Made by a program: the position numbers and the translations under genes
The notes under the pieces: generated by a model
Told to the model about the DNA's origin: nothing
The model's database searches: none
The model's input: only the letters and a program-made list of their open reading frames with translations
Assembly: GCF_014138625.1 (NCBI RefSeq)
Contig: NZ_JACJHY010000003.1
Span: 62,001 to 126,000 of the forward strand
DNA: 64,000 nucleotides
Source: Aminobacter ciceronei
Lineage (GTDB): Bacteria > Pseudomonadota > Alphaproteobacteria > Rhizobiales > Rhizobiaceae
Direction: 5' to 3'
Shown: piece by piece, positions 33,570-42,138 of the stretch
Layout of the letters: each line of letters starts with the position of its first letter
Numbering within the stretch: the stretch's first letter is position 1

Positions 33570-35240
33570 ATGTACCGTTACGACGAGTTCGACCATGATT
33601 TCGTGAAGGCCCGCGTCGCCGATTTCAGCGACCAGGTCGAGCGTCGCCTTGCCGGCGAGATCACCGAGGATCAGTTCCGGCCGCTGCGCCTGATGAACGG
33701 CGTCTATCTCCAGCTGCACGCCTACATGCTGCGCATCGCCGTACCTTACGGCACGCTGAGCTCAAAGCAGATGCGCATGCTCGGCCACATCGCCCGCAAA
33801 TACGACAAGGGCTACGGCCACTTCACCACGCGCCAGAACATCCAGTTCAACTGGCCCGCACTGTCGGATATTCCTGCGATCCTCGCCGACCTCGCTTCGG
33901 TCGAGATGCACGCCATCCAGACCTCGGGCAATTGCATCCGCAATGTCACGGCCGATCACTTCGCTGGTGCTGCCGCCGACGAGGCTGCCGACCCGCGTCC
34001 CTATGCCGAGATCCTGCGGCAGTGGTCGTCGGTGCATCCGGAGTTCTCGTATCTGCCGCGCAAGTTCAAGATCGCGGTGACGGGTGCCGAGCGCGACCGC
34101 GCCGCCATCCAGACCCACGACATCGGCCTGCATCTGAAGAAGAACGACAAGGGCGAGCTTGGTTTTGCCGTCTATATCGGCGGTGGCCAGGGCCGCACGC
34201 CGATGGTCGCCAAGAAAATCCGCGACTTCCTGCCGGAAGAGCACCTGTTGTCCTACACCACCGCGATCCTGCGCGTGTACAATTTGCACGGCCGCCGCGA
34301 CAACAAGTACAAGGCGCGCATCAAGATCCTGGTCCATGAGACCGGCGTCGACGAGATCGTTCGCCAGGTCGAGCATGAGTGGCAGGCACTGAAGGACGGC
34401 GAACTCAGGCTGCCCGAGGCCGATGTCGCCGCGATCCAGTCCTATTTTGCGCCGCCGGCGCTGACGGCTCGGCCGGGAGGCGACGAGGCCGTCAAGCTGG
34501 CTCGGCTCGATTCCAGGAGTTTTGGCGACTGGGTCGACCAGAACGTCTTCACCCACCGCAATCCCGACTACGCCGCGGTGACGATCTCGCTCAAGGGCAT
34601 CGGCGAAGTGCCGGGCGACGCCACCGACAGCCAGATGGAGGCTGTCGCCGACATCGCCGAGAAATACGGCTTCGACGAGATCCGCGTCAGCCACGAGCAG
34701 AACCTGATCCTGCCGCACGTCGCTCGCGCCGACCTCAAGGCGGTCTATGACGCGCTGGTGGCGATCGAGCTCGCGACGTCGAACTCCAACCTGATCAGCG
34801 ACATCATCGCTTGCCCGGGCCTCGACTATTGCGCCCTGGCCAACGCCCGATCGATCCCGGTGGCTCAGGAAATCTCCAGGCGTTTTGCCTCGCTGGAACG
34901 CCAGCGCGACATCGGCGAGCTGAAGCTCAAGATCTCCGGCTGCATCAATGCCTGCGGCCACCACCATGTCGGCCATATCGGTATCCTCGGCGTCGAGAAG
35001 AAGGGCGCGGAACTCTACCAGGTGACGCTCGGCGGCTCGGCCGACGAGCACACCTCGGTCGGCGAGATCATCGGCCGCGGCTTCGGCCCGGAAGAGATCA
35101 CCGACGCCATCGAGACGATCGTCGAGACCTATCTCGGCATCCGCCTCGACCGTTCGGAAAAGTTCCTCGACGCCTATCGCCGTGTCGGCCCAGCGCCGTT
35201 CAAGGAGGCGCTTTATGCTAGCGAAGCCAAGGCAGCCTGA
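33570..35240 (+). CDS. cysI: Sulfite reductase, hemoprotein (ferredoxin-type CysI)
   Basis: Reduces sulfite to sulfide with siroheme and a 4Fe-4S cluster; cytoplasmic, 556 residues. Two nitrite/sulfite reductase repeats are present. The four cluster cysteines are Cys415 and Cys421 (ACPGLDYCALA) with Cys458 and Cys462 (SGCINACGHHHVG), and the substrate-binding GHFTTRQNIQFNW segment lies near residue 84. No cysJ flavoprotein is next to it, so ferredoxin or another donor is likely. Same operon as cysG and cysH; the cysH start lies within its end. Confidence 0.94.
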   Translation: MYRYDEFDHDFVKARVADFSDQVERRLAGEITEDQFRPLRLMNGVYLQLHAYMLRIAVPYGTLSSKQMRMLGHIARKYDKGYGHFTTRQNIQFNWPALSDIPAILADLASVEMHAIQTSGNCIRNVTADHFAGAAADEAADPRPYAEILRQWSSVHPEFSYLPRKFKIAVTGAERDRAAIQTHDIGLHLKKNDKGELGFAVYIGGGQGRTPMVAKKIRDFLPEEHLLSYTTAILRVYNLHGRRDNKYKARIKILVHETGVDEIVRQVEHEWQALKDGELRLPEADVAAIQSYFAPPALTARPGGDEAVKLARLDSRSFGDWVDQNVFTHRNPDYAAVTISLKGIGEVPGDATDSQMEAVADIAEKYGFDEIRVSHEQNLILPHVARADLKAVYDALVAIELATSNSNLISDIIACPGLDYCALANARSIPVAQEISRRFASLERQRDIGELKLKISGCINACGHHHVGHIGILGVEKKGAELYQVTLGGSADEHTSVGEIIGRGFGPEEITDAIETIVETYLGIRLDRSEKFLDAYRRVGPAPFKEALYASEAKAA

Positions 35241-35973
35241 CGCCGGGACCGAAGCTCAGGTTCTGGCCGAGGCTGTGGCGCTCGACGCGCTCTACGGGCA
35301 TCTGTCACCCGTCGAAGTCATCGCGCGCACTGCCACCGAGCGCTTTGTCGGCGAGATTGCGGCCGTCTCGTCCTTCGGGGCGGATTCAGCCGTGCTGCTG
35401 CACATGATTTCAGAGGTCGACCGCAAGCTGCCGGTGATCTTTCTCGACACCGGCAAGCACTTCGGCGAGACGCTCGACTATCGCGATGCACTGGCCGCCG
35501 ATTTTGGCCTGACCGACATTCGCATCGTCACGCCCGACGAGGCAGCACTTGCCCGCATCGATCCGACCGGCAATCTGCACCAGACGAGCACCGACGCCTG
35601 CTGCGACGTGCGCAAGGTCGAGCCGATGGCGCGTGGCGTCGAGCCGTTCCGGGCCTGGTTCACCGGCCGCAAGCGTTTCCAGGCCGCCACACGCGCGGCC
35701 CTGCCGGTGTTCGAGCAGGTCGGCCCCCGCTTCCGCATCAATCCGCTGGCGCGCTGGACCACCTCCGACCTCGCCGACTACATGCGCAAGCACGCGTTGC
35801 GCGAGAACCCGCTGGTCGCCTATGGTTACCTTTCGATCGGCTGCTTTCCCTGCACGCAGATCGTCAAACCGGGCGAGGACGCGCGCAGTGGACGCTGGGC
35901 CGGACAGGCCAAGACCGAGTGCGGCATCCATCTTTCGGGTCTCGAACAGTCGCTGACCGACGCATCACTTTAG
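35215..35973 (+). CDS. cysH: Phosphoadenylyl/adenylyl-sulfate reductase
   Basis: Reduces activated sulfate to sulfite using thioredoxin, 252 residues. The PP-loop-type fold shows SSFGADSAVLLHM and DTGKHFGET. Cys129-Cys130 (DACCDVRKVEP) and Cys210/Cys213 (CFPC) ligate a 4Fe-4S cluster, which marks the APS-reductase type; the catalytic cysteine is Cys236 in TECGIHL. The ATG at 35215 has GGAGG 6 bases upstream inside the end of cysI, so the genes overlap by 26 bases and are probably coupled. Confidence 0.94.
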   Translation: MLAKPRQPDAGTEAQVLAEAVALDALYGHLSPVEVIARTATERFVGEIAAVSSFGADSAVLLHMISEVDRKLPVIFLDTGKHFGETLDYRDALAADFGLTDIRIVTPDEAALARIDPTGNLHQTSTDACCDVRKVEPMARGVEPFRAWFTGRKRFQAATRAALPVFEQVGPRFRINPLARWTTSDLADYMRKHALRENPLVAYGYLSIGCFPCTQIVKPGEDARSGRWAGQAKTECGIHLSGLEQSLTDASL

Positions 35974-35985
35974 GAATTCTTTTTC

Positions 35986-36522
35986 ATGACCGAAGCGACA
36001 CCGGCGCCGCGCCTCTGGACACCAGAAGGCTTCAGGGACGATGGCTGGACCCATGCCGAGGATGCGAGCGCGCTTTCCGGCAACAGCCGGGTGATCCTGC
36101 CGCTTCAGGCCTTTCTCGAGCTTTCGGCCGAACAGCGCGAAGCCGCAAAGGAACGTCTCGGCGTGTTGCTGCAGCCCGGCGACCAGCTCGAGGAGATCAT
36201 CGACCATCTCGCCCACTTGTCGCTGGTGGCGCTTGCCTTTCCGGCCTTCAACGACGGCCGGTCCTTCTCCAAGGCCGAATTGCTGCGCAGCCGCCACGAC
36301 TTCGAAGGTGTGGTGCGCGCCACCGGCCAGGTGCTGATCGATCAGTTGCCGCACATGTTGCGCGTCGGCTTCAACGAATTCGAGGTGTCGCACCCAGTGC
36401 TGTTGAAACGGCTCGAGGCCGGCCAGGTCGGCGGCTTGCCGCTCTACTACCAGCCGACCGCCAAGCCGGCGGCAACGCCTGGGGGAGGCGCGAAGTATTC
36501 CTGGCGCCGCAGCGCGACCTGA
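35986..36522 (+). CDS. DUF934 protein of the sulfate assimilation operon
   Basis: A 178-residue soluble protein of the DUF934 family, which regularly follows cysH/cysI in Proteobacteria. Recognised by RVILPLQAFLEL, VALAFPAFNDGRSFSKAELLR and DQLPHMLRVGFNEFEV. It starts 12 bases after cysH and ends the operon. Proposed as an oxidoreductase accessory for sulfite reduction; the reaction is not established. Confidence 0.88.
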   Translation: MTEATPAPRLWTPEGFRDDGWTHAEDASALSGNSRVILPLQAFLELSAEQREAAKERLGVLLQPGDQLEEIIDHLAHLSLVALAFPAFNDGRSFSKAELLRSRHDFEGVVRATGQVLIDQLPHMLRVGFNEFEVSHPVLLKRLEAGQVGGLPLYYQPTAKPAATPGGGAKYSWRRSAT

Positions 36523-36577
36523 GCGCCGCAGAGCGACGGGAAAATGGCTGGAACCCTGGACTGAAGCGCGCAGCGCG

Positions 36578-36787
36578 CTAGCTTCTGCGGAGCATCTTGC
36601 GAAGCGGCTTGTCGTGCTCGGCGGCATCCAGCCTGTCGAGCAGGCGGCGCAGTTTCTTGGGCAGATGTTCGTCGGCCTGGAACGCCGGCAGCGCTTCCAG
36701 CACGCGCAGATTGCTTTCGGAGGCCAGCTCTCGCCTGATGTTCGTCGCCACCTTGGCTGCTGTCTTGCTGATGCGTGCGCTGGACAT
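36578..36787 (-). CDS. Small hypothetical basic protein
   Basis: A 69-residue Arg/Lys/Leu-rich, probably helical protein starting MSSARISKTAAKVATNIRRE and ending KMLRRS. The ATG at 36787 has only a weak AGGTCTCG upstream; a longer frame from 36841 lacks support. Family not recognised. On the minus strand a GGAAC-N17-AGTT sequence upstream (near 36810-36835) is a poor EcfG match. Confidence 0.5.
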   Translation of the reverse strand: MSSARISKTAAKVATNIRRELASESNLRVLEALPAFQADEHLPKKLRRLLDRLDAAEHDKPLRKMLRRS

Positions 36788-36970
36788 GATCGAGACCTGT
36801 TTTCGCTGGCAAAACTCCCGCCAGATGCAAATGGTTCCCACATTGCTTGCCCGCCGCAGACATGGTCGGCCCGGATGGTAAAACTTGAATTAACATTGAA
36901 TGGCTGGTGCCGGCCGCACCGGCGATGAGGCGCCGAAAGGCGCGGCATCCGGTCCCGGCGGCCCTTGCCC

Positions 36971-36999
36971 CTTGATTTTTGGCACCCAAACCTCGATAT
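36971..36999 (+). promoter_or_regulatory. Possible RpoH-type heat-shock promoter of grpE
   Basis: CTTGAT (36971-36976), 14 bases, CCTCGATAT (36991-36999) resembles the alphaproteobacterial sigma-32 elements CTTGAA and CCATNT. It is 42 bases upstream of grpE, a classical heat-shock gene. The -10 match is imperfect. Confidence 0.4.
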
Positions 37000-37040
37000 C
37001 GGGCGCAACTTAGAACGTGTCCAAACAACGGGAAATGGCG

Positions 37041-37673
37041 ATGAGCGATCAGGCAAAAGACGAACGCGTGCTCGACGAAGCCGCGACTGCCGAGGCCCAG
37101 GCCGACAAGATCGAAGGCAGCGTCGAAGGTGATTATGAAGCCCTCGTAAGGCTGCTCAAGGAAAACGAGGAGCTGAAGGACCGCGCCCTGCGCGCCGCGG
37201 CCGAGATGGAAAACCTGCGCCGCCGTACCGCGCGCGACGTGCAGGATGCCCGCGCCTATTCGGTCGCGAATTTCGCCCGCGACATGCTGTCGGTCTCGGA
37301 CAACCTGCGCCGGGCGATCGAGGCCGTCACGGACGATGCCAAGACAGCTGGCGGTGCTGGACTGGCCAGCCTGATCGAGGGCGTCGAGGTGACCGAGCGG
37401 TCGATGCTGTCGGCGCTGGAGCGTCACGGCGTGCGCAAGCTCGACCCTCTGGGTGAGAAGTTCGATCCGAACTTTCACCAGGCGATGTTCGAAGTGCCGA
37501 ACCCCGACGTCGCCGCCAACACGGTCGTGCATGTCGCCCAGTCCGGCTACACCATCGGCGACCGCGTGCTGCGCCCGGCCATGGTCGGCGTTGCCAAGGG
37601 CGGCCCCAAGCATGTCGCCGATGCCCCGGCCGAACCTGGCCCGGTCAACGAGCAGGCCGAGAAAGACGCCTGA
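37041..37673 (+). CDS. grpE: Nucleotide exchange factor GrpE
   Basis: Cofactor of DnaK that speeds ADP release; cytoplasmic dimer, 210 residues. An acidic N-terminus is followed by a long coiled coil ([20 protein letters not shown] to [12 protein letters not shown]). The GrpE signature lies in [19 protein letters not shown] and the C-terminal beta domain in [20 protein letters not shown] chose ATG 37041 because GGGAA lies 9 bases upstream; ATG 37035 is in frame but too close. hrcA, its usual neighbour, is absent. Confidence 0.95.
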   Translation: MSDQAKDERVLDEAATAEAQADKIEGSVEGDYEALVRLLKENEELKDRALRAAAEMENLRRRTARDVQDARAYSVANFARDMLSVSDNLRRAIEAVTDDAKTAGGAGLASLIEGVEVTERSMLSALERHGVRKLDPLGEKFDPNFHQAMFEVPNPDVAANTVVHVAQSGYTIGDRVLRPAMVGVAKGGPKHVADAPAEPGPVNEQAEKDA

Positions 37674-37682
37674 AAAGCGAAT

Positions 37683-37788
37683 AGCGAATAGGGAGTAGCG
37701 AACAGGGAATTCATCGCTACAGTGACCCCAAAGACAGGGGGGCTGCAATGTTCTTTCCCTACGCGCGATTCACCACTCCCTATTCGCT
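37683..37788. repeat. Inverted-repeat element between grpE and the TRIC gene
   Basis: Perfect 14-base terminal inverted repeats, AGCGAATAGGGAGT (37683-37696) and ACTCCCTATTCGCT (37775-37788), enclose 78 bases. Tandem AGCGAAT copies adjoin the left end. The 106-base size and terminal repeats suggest a MITE-like or rhizobial intergenic repeat. No frame lies inside. Confidence 0.6.
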
Positions 37789-37794
37789 CCTTCC

Positions 37795-38427
37795 ATGAAC
37801 CCTCTGCTCTACCTCGACTATGCCGGCGTGGCGGTGTTTGCCGCCACAGGTGCGCTTGCCGCCTCGCGCAAGGAGCTCGACGTCATCGGCTTCCTGTTCC
37901 TGGCGAGCTTTACCGGCATCGGCGGCGGCACCGTTCGCGACGTCATCCTCGGCCTGCCGATTTTCTGGGTGATCAATCCGGCCTATGTGCTGGTCTGTGC
38001 TTCGGTCGCGGTGCTGGTCTTCTTCACCGCCCATCTTGTCGAATCCCGCTACAAGCTGCTGCTCTGGCTCGATGCGCTCGGCATGGCCGCCTATGCCGCC
38101 ATCGGCGCGGCCAAGGGGCTGGAGGCCACGGGGTCGCCGACCGTCGCCATCATCATGGGCATGCTGACAGCCACTTTCGGCGGCATCCTGCGTGATCTGC
38201 TTGCAGGCGAGCCGTCGGTGCTGCTGAAGCCCGAGATCTATGTTTCCGCGGCGATGACGGGCGCCGCCATCTACACGCTTGCCGAACTGGCGGAATTGCC
38301 GACTGAGTTGTCGACCGTCGTTGCCTTCGTCGCGGCCTTCATGGTGCGTGGCGGTGCGCTGAGGTTCGGCTGGACCTTTCCTGCCTATCGCAGCCGTCCC
38401 GGCCGCCGCCCCGAAGATATTCCCTGA
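37795..38427 (+). CDS. TRIC/UPF0126 (YicG-like) membrane protein
   Basis: Inner-membrane protein of 210 residues with about seven spans arranged as two repeats, each with a Gly-rich motif: FTGIGGGTVRDVILG and TATFGGILRDLLAG. This is the prokaryotic trimeric intracellular cation channel fold. The ATG has no clear Shine-Dalgarno; the repeat element ends 6 bases before it. Likely a K+-permeable channel, physiological role unclear. Confidence 0.88.
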   Translation: MNPLLYLDYAGVAVFAATGALAASRKELDVIGFLFLASFTGIGGGTVRDVILGLPIFWVINPAYVLVCASVAVLVFFTAHLVESRYKLLLWLDALGMAAYAAIGAAKGLEATGSPTVAIIMGMLTATFGGILRDLLAGEPSVLLKPEIYVSAAMTGAAIYTLAELAELPTELSTVVAFVAAFMVRGGALRFGWTFPAYRSRPGRRPEDIP

Positions 38428-38496
38428 GAAAGCTGGCTCTATACCTGTCCGCGGCGCCGGTTCTACTATGTGCCGACGAAGCAGAGGACAGGTCGG

Positions 38497-39849
38497 ATGC
38501 AGCATCGCGTGGTGGTCGTGGGCGCCGGCTTCGGCGGGCTTGAGGTCGTCAAGGGGCTGGCAGGCGCAGCAGTCAGCGTCACCTTCATCGACCGGCGCAA
38601 CCATCACCTGTTCCAGCCTCTGCTCTACCAGGTAGCGACGGCTTCGCTGGCCACCTCAGAGATCGCCTGGCCGATCCGTTCGCTGGTCTGGAACAGGCCG
38701 GACGTGACAACAATCCTGGCCAGCGTCACCGGCGTTGATGCCGAACGGCGCCACGTTCTGCTCGAAGGTGGCGAGACGGTACCCTATGACAGCCTGGTGC
38801 TGGCGACCGGGGCGCGGCACGCATATTTCGGTCACGACGAGTGGGAGCCCTTTGCGCTCGGCCTGAAGACGCTCGAGGACGCAACGACCATCCGCCGCCG
38901 CATCCTGGTAGCGTTCGAACGCGCCGAACGGGAGACAGATACGGAAAAGCAGGCGGCACTGCTGACCTTCGTCATCGTCGGTGCCGGCCCCACCGGGGTG
39001 GAAATGGCCGGAACGATCGCCGAACTGGCGCGGGACACGCTGCCGCGCGATTTCCGCAACATCGACACCGGCAAGGCGCGGGTGGTGCTGATCGAGGCCG
39101 GTCCGCGCGTCCTTGGCGGGTTCCCCGACGACCTTTCCGAATATGCGTTGCGCTCGCTGCGCAAGCTCGGCATCGAGGTCGAACTCGGTCGCGCCGTCTC
39201 CGACTGCAACGCCGACAGCGTCACCTATGGCGACACCAGGCTGGCGACGAAGACCATCATCTGGGCCGCCGGTGTTCGCGCATCGCCCGCCGCCGAATGG
39301 CTCGGTGCCCCGGCCGACAGGGCCGGCCGTCTCCAGGTCATGCCCGACCTGACGGTGCCCGGCCACGCCGAGATCTTCGCCGTCGGCGACACGGTGACGG
39401 TGAACGGGCCGGACGGGAGGCCGGCGCCCGGCATCGCTCCCGCCGCCAAGCAGCAGGGCCAGCACGTCGCCTCCAGCATCAAGGCTCGGCTGCGCGGCGA
39501 CGCCGGGCCGCGGCCGTTCCGCTACCGCCACCAGGGTAGCCTGGCGCAGATCGGCAAGCGACGCGCGGTCATCGATTTCGGATGGATCAAGCTGAAAGGG
39601 GCGCTGGCGTGGTGGTTGTGGGGCATCGCCCATATCTACTTCCTCATCGGCTCGCGGGCGCGGCTGAGCGTCGCCATCAACTGGTTGTGGATTCACGCCC
39701 GCAACCAGCGCGGCGCCCGTCTGATCACCCAAGGCGAGGCGCAGATCGACGCGAGCGGCGTTGCCGCCGTCGACGAGCTGGCAACCGCCGACGCGTTGCG
39801 CCGGCCCCCTGCGGCGGACGCCATGCATGCGCCGCCCACGCCTCAATGA
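38497..39849 (+). CDS. Type II NADH dehydrogenase-like FAD oxidoreductase
   Basis: Membrane-associated, non-pumping NADH:quinone oxidoreductase-like flavoprotein, 450 residues. FAD-binding RVVVVGAGFGGLEVVKGL is at residues 4-21, the NAD-binding VIVGAGPTGVEMAG near 163, and the second FAD contact AEIFAVGDT near 300. A hydrophobic C-terminal stretch GALAWWLWGIAHIYFLIG may dock to the membrane. The ATG at 38497 follows AGGACAGGTCGG; an in-frame GTG at 38470 is less likely. An 8-base inverted repeat, ACCTGTCC/GGACAGGT (38443-38493), covers the ribosome binding site. Confidence 0.9.
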   Translation: MQHRVVVVGAGFGGLEVVKGLAGAAVSVTFIDRRNHHLFQPLLYQVATASLATSEIAWPIRSLVWNRPDVTTILASVTGVDAERRHVLLEGGETVPYDSLVLATGARHAYFGHDEWEPFALGLKTLEDATTIRRRILVAFERAERETDTEKQAALLTFVIVGAGPTGVEMAGTIAELARDTLPRDFRNIDTGKARVVLIEAGPRVLGGFPDDLSEYALRSLRKLGIEVELGRAVSDCNADSVTYGDTRLATKTIIWAAGVRASPAAEWLGAPADRAGRLQVMPDLTVPGHAEIFAVGDTVTVNGPDGRPAPGIAPAAKQQGQHVASSIKARLRGDAGPRPFRYRHQGSLAQIGKRRAVIDFGWIKLKGALAWWLWGIAHIYFLIGSRARLSVAINWLWIHARNQRGARLITQGEAQIDASGVAAVDELATADALRRPPAADAMHAPPTPQ

Positions 39850-39874
39850 CCGCCTTCGCCGGGGCGCCGCTGGC

Positions 39875-40222
39875 ATGACCGGGCAGAACCAGCCGCACCG
39901 CCTCATAGCTATCCTTGGCCATGTGGGCCTTGTCGTCGCACTGCCCATCGCCTTGTTCGGGCTGATGCCAGCGAACGAGTATACGGCTTGGGGCGGCGCG
40001 GGCATCGACTGCGACGGCCCTGGCCCGGTGCTGCTCTTCAGCACTCTCGGATTGGCGATCTATGGCGCGGGCGCGGTCCTCAACGGCAGGCATTTCAGAA
40101 AACCGTTGCGGCTGCTGGTCGCCGGGACCTGCATGCTGGTCTGCCTGGCGCTGATGGCCAACATCGCCGACGCCGTCAGGGAGCAGCGGGTCAACGATCT
40201 CGCTTCCGATACCTGCGGCTGA
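39875..40222 (+). CDS. Small hypothetical membrane protein
   Basis: A 115-residue protein with three hydrophobic segments (near residues 10-30, 50-66 and 78-98) and cysteines in GIDCDGPG and near the C-terminus. The ATG is 26 bases after the NADH dehydrogenase stop with GGGGCG upstream. Not recognised; possibly co-transcribed with the dehydrogenase. Confidence 0.65.
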   Translation: MTGQNQPHRLIAILGHVGLVVALPIALFGLMPANEYTAWGGAGIDCDGPGPVLLFSTLGLAIYGAGAVLNGRHFRKPLRLLVAGTCMLVCLALMANIADAVREQRVNDLASDTCG

Positions 40223-40248
40223 TCAGATGCCTCGCGCGACTGGCACCC

Positions 40249-40728
40249 TTAGCGGGCTTCGACGAAGGCCGCGAGGTTTTCAAGCGACGAGGCGATGCCC
40301 TCGCGATGGTCGTCCTCGCTGATGCCCGGGGGCACGTTTTCGCAGCTGACGGTGACCCGTGTGCCGCCTTCGACCGGTTCCAGTGTCGTCACGATCCGCA
40401 TGGTCCCGGCAAAGGACGGGTCGTCCGATTCGAATTCGACGAGCTCGATGACGCGGCGGCCAGGAATCAGTTCGGCAAACCGGCCCTCGAAGACATCGGC
40501 ATTGTCGGTGGTCTTGCCGTGCCCATGCTCGTCTTCATAGATGAAGGCCATACGAAAGGTGCCGCCCTCGCGCGCGTCGAAGGCCAGGACTTCGCCGCGC
40601 ATGCCCTGTGGCGGACGCCAGCTCGCCACGGCTTGCGGCTCGATCAGCGCCCGGTAGATGATGTCGGGCGTAGCCTTGATGAGGCGCGATCCCGTGTCCG
40701 TCCGTCCGTGCTCACCAGCGCCTGCCAT
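40249..40728 (-). CDS. SRPBCC-family protein (AHSA1-like)
   Basis: A 159-residue START/Bet v1-like protein of the Aha1 C-terminal type: SRLIKATPDIIYRALIEPQAVASWRPPQGM, an Asp/Glu loop, then TTLEPVEGGTRVTVSCENVPPGI. GAGG lies 7 bases before the ATG at 40728. Such proteins bind hydrophobic ligands or act in stress; no specific role can be given. It lies 20 bases downstream of a YjbR gene on the same strand. Confidence 0.85.
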   Translation of the reverse strand: MAGAGEHGRTDTGSRLIKATPDIIYRALIEPQAVASWRPPQGMRGEVLAFDAREGGTFRMAFIYEDEHGHGKTTDNADVFEGRFAELIPGRRVIELVEFESDDPSFAGTMRIVTTLEPVEGGTRVTVSCENVPPGISEDDHREGIASSLENLAAFVEAR

Positions 40729-40748
40729 CTGCGCCTCGTCCCTGTTCG

Positions 40749-41102
40749 TCAGCCGGCTGCTTGCCGCGCCTTGAGCAGGCTCTTCGGTGCCTGCCTCAAC
40801 CAGGCGTGTTCGAGCTTTGTCCTCAGCTGATCGGCTGGAATGTCGTGGATGCGCACCAGGAACACCGGCCAGCCCTTGTAGTGGGCGGTCTCGAAATAGA
40901 GATGCGGATCGGCCTCCATCAGCATCTCCTTTTCCTCGAGCGCGCACACCACCGCCACCGTGTCGGCATCCTTGACGCGGCAGAGGAATTTCTTGCGGAC
41001 GTGAAGCGACGGCGTGCCGTAGGAGGTGCCTTCGACCACCTCAGCCAGTCCTTCGGCCGCAGCTAGCAGCTTGTCGAAGGCAGGCCGGAGGTCGTCGGTC
41101 AT
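40749..41102 (-). CDS. MmcQ/YjbR-family protein
   Basis: A 117-residue protein of the YjbR fold: YGTPSLHVRKKFLCRV, LMEADPHLYFETAHYKGWPVFLVRI and a C-terminal helix EHAWLRQAPKSLLKARQAA. The ATG at 41102 is 4 bases after the olsB stop, so the genes probably share a message. Proposed DNA-binding fold; function unknown. Confidence 0.85.
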   Translation of the reverse strand: MTDDLRPAFDKLLAAAEGLAEVVEGTSYGTPSLHVRKKFLCRVKDADTVAVVCALEEKEMLMEADPHLYFETAHYKGWPVFLVRIHDIPADQLRTKLEHAWLRQAPKSLLKARQAAG

Positions 41103-41106
41103 GGCA

Positions 41107-41988
41107 CTAGGCGGCGAAGCGCTGGGTTTCGCCGCCGTAATAGTTGATGTAGCGGGCGCCGATTTCCTTGACCGGCATGACGATGAAGACGTCGGTCGTG
41201 CCGAAGTCGTGGTCGATGACGCAGCCGTCGCCGATCTTGGCGCCAACGCGCAGATAACCCTTGATCAGCGGCGGCATCGCAGCGATCGCCGACTTGGCGT
41301 TGACTGCTTCGATCGGCATCAGGTCCATGGCGCAATAGCGTCCGGCAACTGCCCGCACGTCCCAGTCTGCGCTGGTGCGGCAGTGATAGGCGAGATAGGT
41401 CAGCGCCTCGGCATGCGCTGCGGGCACAGTGCCGTGGAACGATGCGCAACCGGTCATGACGTCGATGTCATAGCGGTTCAGATAGGCCCAGATGCCTTGC
41501 CACAGCGCCTCGATGGTGCGCTTGGAGCGGTATTCGGGCAGCACGCAGGAACGGCCGAGTTCGAGGAAGCGCTGGCCGGGATGGCGGGCGATGAGCTTGT
41601 TCAGCTCGAACTCGTCGTCGGAGTAGAAGCCGCCGGCCGCCGTTGCGCGCTCTTGGCGCAGCAGGCGATAGGTGCCGACGATTCGGCGATGCTCGGGGCC
41701 ATTGATCGAGGTATCGAAGACCAGCAGGTGATCGCAAATATCGTCGAACCGGTCGGCGTCGCGCCGCTCGATCGAGTGCAGCGCCTGCTTCCTGGCACCG
41801 AGTTCGTCGAAGAACACGCGGTAGCGCACTTCCTGGGCGGCGGCGATTTCCGCCTCGTCCCGGGCGAGGCGAACCTCAAGCGTCCCGATCCGTCCGAGCG
41901 GCGTCCCTGGCAGTAAAGGTTTGGAAGGCACTGTCACCTTGGCGCCGTTGGCTTTCTGAGTGTCACTGTCCGGCAAGGCTGTATGCAC
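41107..41988 (-). CDS. olsB: L-ornithine N-alpha-acyltransferase OlsB
   Basis: Transfers a 3-hydroxyacyl chain from acyl carrier protein to ornithine, the first step of ornithine lipid synthesis; 293 residues. The GNAT-like acyltransferase domain spans EVRYRVFFDELGARK, DDICDHLLVFD, FLELGRSCVLPEYR and MTGCASFHGT, followed by KGYLRVGAKIGDG and DVFIVMPVKEIGARYINYYG. A GTG start at 41988 is supported by AAGGAG 8 bases upstream; the longer frame has only a TTG. Ornithine lipids are membrane lipids common in Rhizobiales, often induced by phosphate limitation. olsA is not adjacent. Confidence 0.9.
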   Translation of the reverse strand: MHTALPDSDTQKANGAKVTVPSKPLLPGTPLGRIGTLEVRLARDEAEIAAAQEVRYRVFFDELGARKQALHSIERRDADRFDDICDHLLVFDTSINGPEHRRIVGTYRLLRQERATAAGGFYSDDEFELNKLIARHPGQRFLELGRSCVLPEYRSKRTIEALWQGIWAYLNRYDIDVMTGCASFHGTVPAAHAEALTYLAYHCRTSADWDVRAVAGRYCAMDLMPIEAVNAKSAIAAMPPLIKGYLRVGAKIGDGCVIDHDFGTTDVFIVMPVKEIGARYINYYGGETQRFAA

Positions 41989-42138
41989 GGGTGATTCTCC
42001 TTCGAGCCATCCCTCCTGGCGCGGGGATACGGTGTCGGTGCTACAGGATTGTGACAGTATCGTGATCAACCTGTCGCGGCAAGTCTGGGCGGGCAAGCAA
42101 CGTCGAGTAGCCGGCTAGGAAAATCACCGTGATTTAGT

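Noticed and set aside
36810-36835. GGAAC-N17-AGTT on the minus strand upstream of the small basic protein
   Set aside because: Lacks the CGTT part of the EcfG -10 element, so not called as a promoter.
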